64,000 bases of DNA from Winogradskyella sp. (GTDB lineage Bacteria > Bacteroidota > Bacteroidia > Flavobacteriales > Flavobacteriaceae): positions 62,001-126,000 of the forward strand of contig NZ_JANQIM010000003.1 of assembly GCF_028282165.1 (NCBI RefSeq), in the 5' to 3' direction. Each line of letters opens with the position of its first letter. Position 1 is the stretch's first letter. A program made the translations under genes and the position numbers. This document shows, piece after piece, positions 63,297-64,000 of the stretch. Below the pieces are notes generated by a model. It saw nothing but the letters and a program-made list of their open reading frames with translations, was not told the origin of the DNA and ran no database searches.

Positions 63297-64000
63297 TTAA
63301 TTTGAAATTATCGCTTTAATCTTTTCAAAATCAGTTAATGGATTACCCTTAAAAAGTATGTTATTTTCTGAATCTACCACTATTGCTCGAGGGTAAGAGC
63401 CACCACTATTAAGTATAGACAGAATTTTCTTGGTTGCATAACCATGATTCCAATTCATGCTTTTCTTCTTAATTACCCCCTTAAGTTTTTCAATATTTCG
63501 ATCATGAGCATTTAATGAAATGATATTCAAATGATCTTTAGAATAGCCCTTCTTTAAAGTCTTGATTTTTTCCGTGGCTTCCATGCAGGGTACACACCAA
63601 GTTCCCCAGAATTCGATAATTAAAAATTTAGTGTTCTTGTTAGAGTTGTATATTGAGTTAATATTGTCATCAAATACGTTTCGGAAATAAAGATTTGGTA
63701 TTTTCTCTCCGATCTTAATAGCATTGCTATCATAGTCTATATTCTGCTCTATTGGCGCATATTTGGTTTTGATATCTACAATTGTATGTCTTTTTATAAC
63801 CTTATTGAAGTCTTGCTCTTTCAATGGTTCCATAACTACCAATTCACTAGTAATAATTCTGCCATCTTTTATATATCGAATTTGCTTATTCACTATATTG
63901 TCCTTAAACAAAAAGCCTGCGTATTTATTAATTAAAAAACCTGTGTTCCTTGGATATTCTAATCCTCTGGGAGTATCTACAAGCCATATTTTATTCCATC
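63297..64000 (-). CDS. TlpA-like thioredoxin-fold protein, 5' end outside the window
   Basis: The frame stays open to the window end (WLVDTPRGLEYPRNTGFL read upstream), so the TTG at 63911 is not the true start. The visible part has an N-terminal segment of unknown fold and a TlpA/AhpC-type domain: IGEKIPNLYFRN, the redox motif WGTWCVPCMEA, and YPRAIVVDSENNILFKG. It probably acts in the periplasm as a thiol-disulfide reductase. It resembles the DUF4369-less TlpA proteins of Bacteroidota. Confidence 0.82.
   Translation of the reverse strand, partial: WNKIWLVDTPRGLEYPRNTGFLINKYAGFLFKDNIVNKQIRYIKDGRIITSELVVMEPLKEQDFNKVIKRHTIVDIKTKYAPIEQNIDYDSNAIKIGEKIPNLYFRNVFDDNINSIYNSNKNTKFLIIEFWGTWCVPCMEATEKIKTLKKGYSKDHLNIISLNAHDRNIEKLKGVIKKKSMNWNHGYATKKILSILNSGGSYPRAIVVDSENNILFKGNPLTDFEKIKAIISN

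Overview
The window reads as a stretch of chromosome from an AT-rich member of the Bacteroidota, almost certainly family Flavobacteriaceae. Evidence: two secreted proteins with type IX secretion (T9SS) C-terminal sorting domains, promoters of the Bacteroidota type (TTTG about 19 bp before TAnnTTTG), frequent TTG/GTG starts without obvious Shine-Dalgarno sequences, an FtsZ with a very long acidic tail, an MraY with an extra loop, and flavobacterial gene families throughout. No genus can be assigned from sequence alone.

Layout. 1-4585: two paralogous T9SS cargo proteins, the first cut by the window edge. 4764-7168: a compact three-gene operon (53-aa Tat-like peptide, HPr-kinase-like protein, PF14907-type nucleotidyltransferase) with its own promoter and a terminator; it looks like a minimal peptide-modification (RiPP-like) locus and is the best candidate for an undescribed system. 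7261-10453: an outer-membrane barrel, UDP-glucuronate decarboxylase, an M90-type metallopeptidase, tRNA-Arg(TCG) and YqeY. 10605-26761 (minus strand): the complete dcw division and cell-wall cluster in the order mraZ-rsmH-ftsL-ftsI-murE-mraY-[four-helix-bundle gene]-murD-ftsW-murG-murC-ftsQ-ftsA-ftsZ. It is headed by a promoter with three MraZ boxes 10 bp apart and interrupted by a repeat-flanked four-helix-bundle cassette.

27044-45233: housekeeping genes (hydrolase, engB, a solitary peptide-ABC permease, tail-specific protease, surE, lpxB, NlpC/P60 lipoprotein, comEC, thioredoxin, POT transporter, DPP-IV-type peptidase, HMG-CoA reductase and a GHMP kinase). A small bacteriocin-like locus (29154-29798, with a possible immunity protein at 28670-29029) interrupts this part. 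45294-53044 (minus): an envelope operon, coaX-OMP-TPR-lptC-small membrane protein-CorC-like-ppiD.

53181 is tRNA-Phe with a near-perfect promoter. Downstream lies an accessory block: a lipoprotein, a GNAT acetyltransferase, a tripartite hipB-hipS-hipT toxin-antitoxin operon under four phased palindromic operators, and a CdiI-like immunity gene overlapping hipT by 4 nt. 57454-64000 carries exported hydrolases (DUF885, PDZ-alpha/beta hydrolase, serine hydrolase), an AraC-type regulator and a thioredoxin-fold protein cut by the window end.

How parts work together: the dcw operon makes UDP-MurNAc-pentapeptide and lipid II and builds the divisome; lpxB, lptC and the OMP/PpiD genes serve outer-membrane biogenesis; HMG-CoA reductase plus the GHMP kinase fit the mevalonate route to isoprenoids, which feeds the lipid carrier used by MraY/MurG. 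Functions are assigned from recognisable motifs and family resemblance; no database search was run.
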